From positions 1,229,520 through 1,293,519 of the forward strand of contig JAHNZQ020003149.1 of NCBI GenBank assembly GCA_019155205.2: 64,000 bases of DNA, written 5' to 3'. The first letter of the stretch is position 1; every line of letters starts with the position of its first letter. The position numbers and the translations under genes are program-made. Shown one piece after another: positions 63,729 through 64,000 of this stretch. Under the pieces are notes generated by a model. It saw only the letters and a list, made by a program, of their open reading frames with translations, was not told the origin of the DNA and did not search any database. This DNA is from Gracilaria vermiculophylla. Taxonomy: Eukaryota; Rhodophyta; Florideophyceae; Gracilariales; Gracilariaceae.

Positions 63729-64000
63729 GACGGCCGTGTCGGACCTGTCTGCGCCGGTCTCTTTGGGAGAGCCGCCCGCAGCAGAGGTACAAGCCTCAGC
63801 TGGCAGTGACTATCCCTGGTGAGGGGGGGAAAACCAGCCTCGCCGGTCGCCATCTCTCTGCCGGCTGAAGGGCGATGCAGGAGGGTGAGGGAGAAAGGGG
63901 GAGGGGTGGTGTCACGAAACAATGCACTTGAAGTGGCTGACGACGAAGGGCGGTCGGCAGATTCTTGCACACGTTCGCTGCACCGTCCGGCTCGGCACGG

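Overview
The window is nuclear DNA of a eukaryote. Several conserved genes are split by GT..AG introns of about 57-121 nt, and the protein set is eukaryotic: YKT6, eIF3d, RTF1, NDUFA5, ERV1, ABCA-type transporters and a VMA21-like protein. A cryptochrome-DASH, a YbeY with a leader and a small membrane protein with a transit-like N terminus suggest an organism with a plastid. A unicellular alga, perhaps a red alga, fits best, but this is inference and an oomycete-like stramenopile is not excluded. Two 100-base N runs (88-187 and 39313-39412) mark scaffold gaps.

Region 1 (about 0.4-38.6 kb) is ordinary gene-bearing DNA on both strands. In order it holds tRNA-Val(AAC); a TMEM198-like multispanning membrane protein; a coiled-coil protein; two unassigned membrane-anchored proteins; an F-box-like LRR protein; a C-terminally truncated CRY-DASH; a probable plastid membrane protein; YKT6 with a 10-nt microexon; NDUFA5; two related BAR-like proteins; a membrane-anchored RING protein; ERV1/ALR; a VMA21-like protein; TRMO; two divergent ABCA-type half transporters; RTF1; YbeY; eIF3d; and a second coiled-coil protein.

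Region 2 (about 38.6-64 kb) is almost entirely transposable-element sequence, mostly decayed and partly nested. It contains a Tc1/mariner element, three PIF/Harbinger-type elements (each a plus-strand DDE transposase converging on a minus-strand Myb/SANT-like gene), a pogo/Tigger-like transposase, a Ty1/copia-like element with a Tudor-like segment, and a Ty3/gypsy chromovirus with a C-terminal chromodomain that carries two LTR insertions of one family in opposite orientations. A third copy of that LTR interrupts another reading frame beside the second gap.

The most unusual structure is at 42755-43523. It is a 230-bp-period array of four 79-bp TG..CA repeats separated by three 151-bp spacers, flanked by a perfect 5-bp target duplication (GGATC). 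It contains a Pol III B-box-like/T-arm module and splits a Myb-like (DUF6818-like) gene. It reads as a tandemised miniature LTR (TRIM-like) or tRNA-derived SINE-like element.

The genes of region 1 do not form one pathway. Local patterns are the divergent ABC pair over a 938-bp spacer, the 122-bp divergent spacer at 7.5 kb, and the BAR-like paralogue pair.
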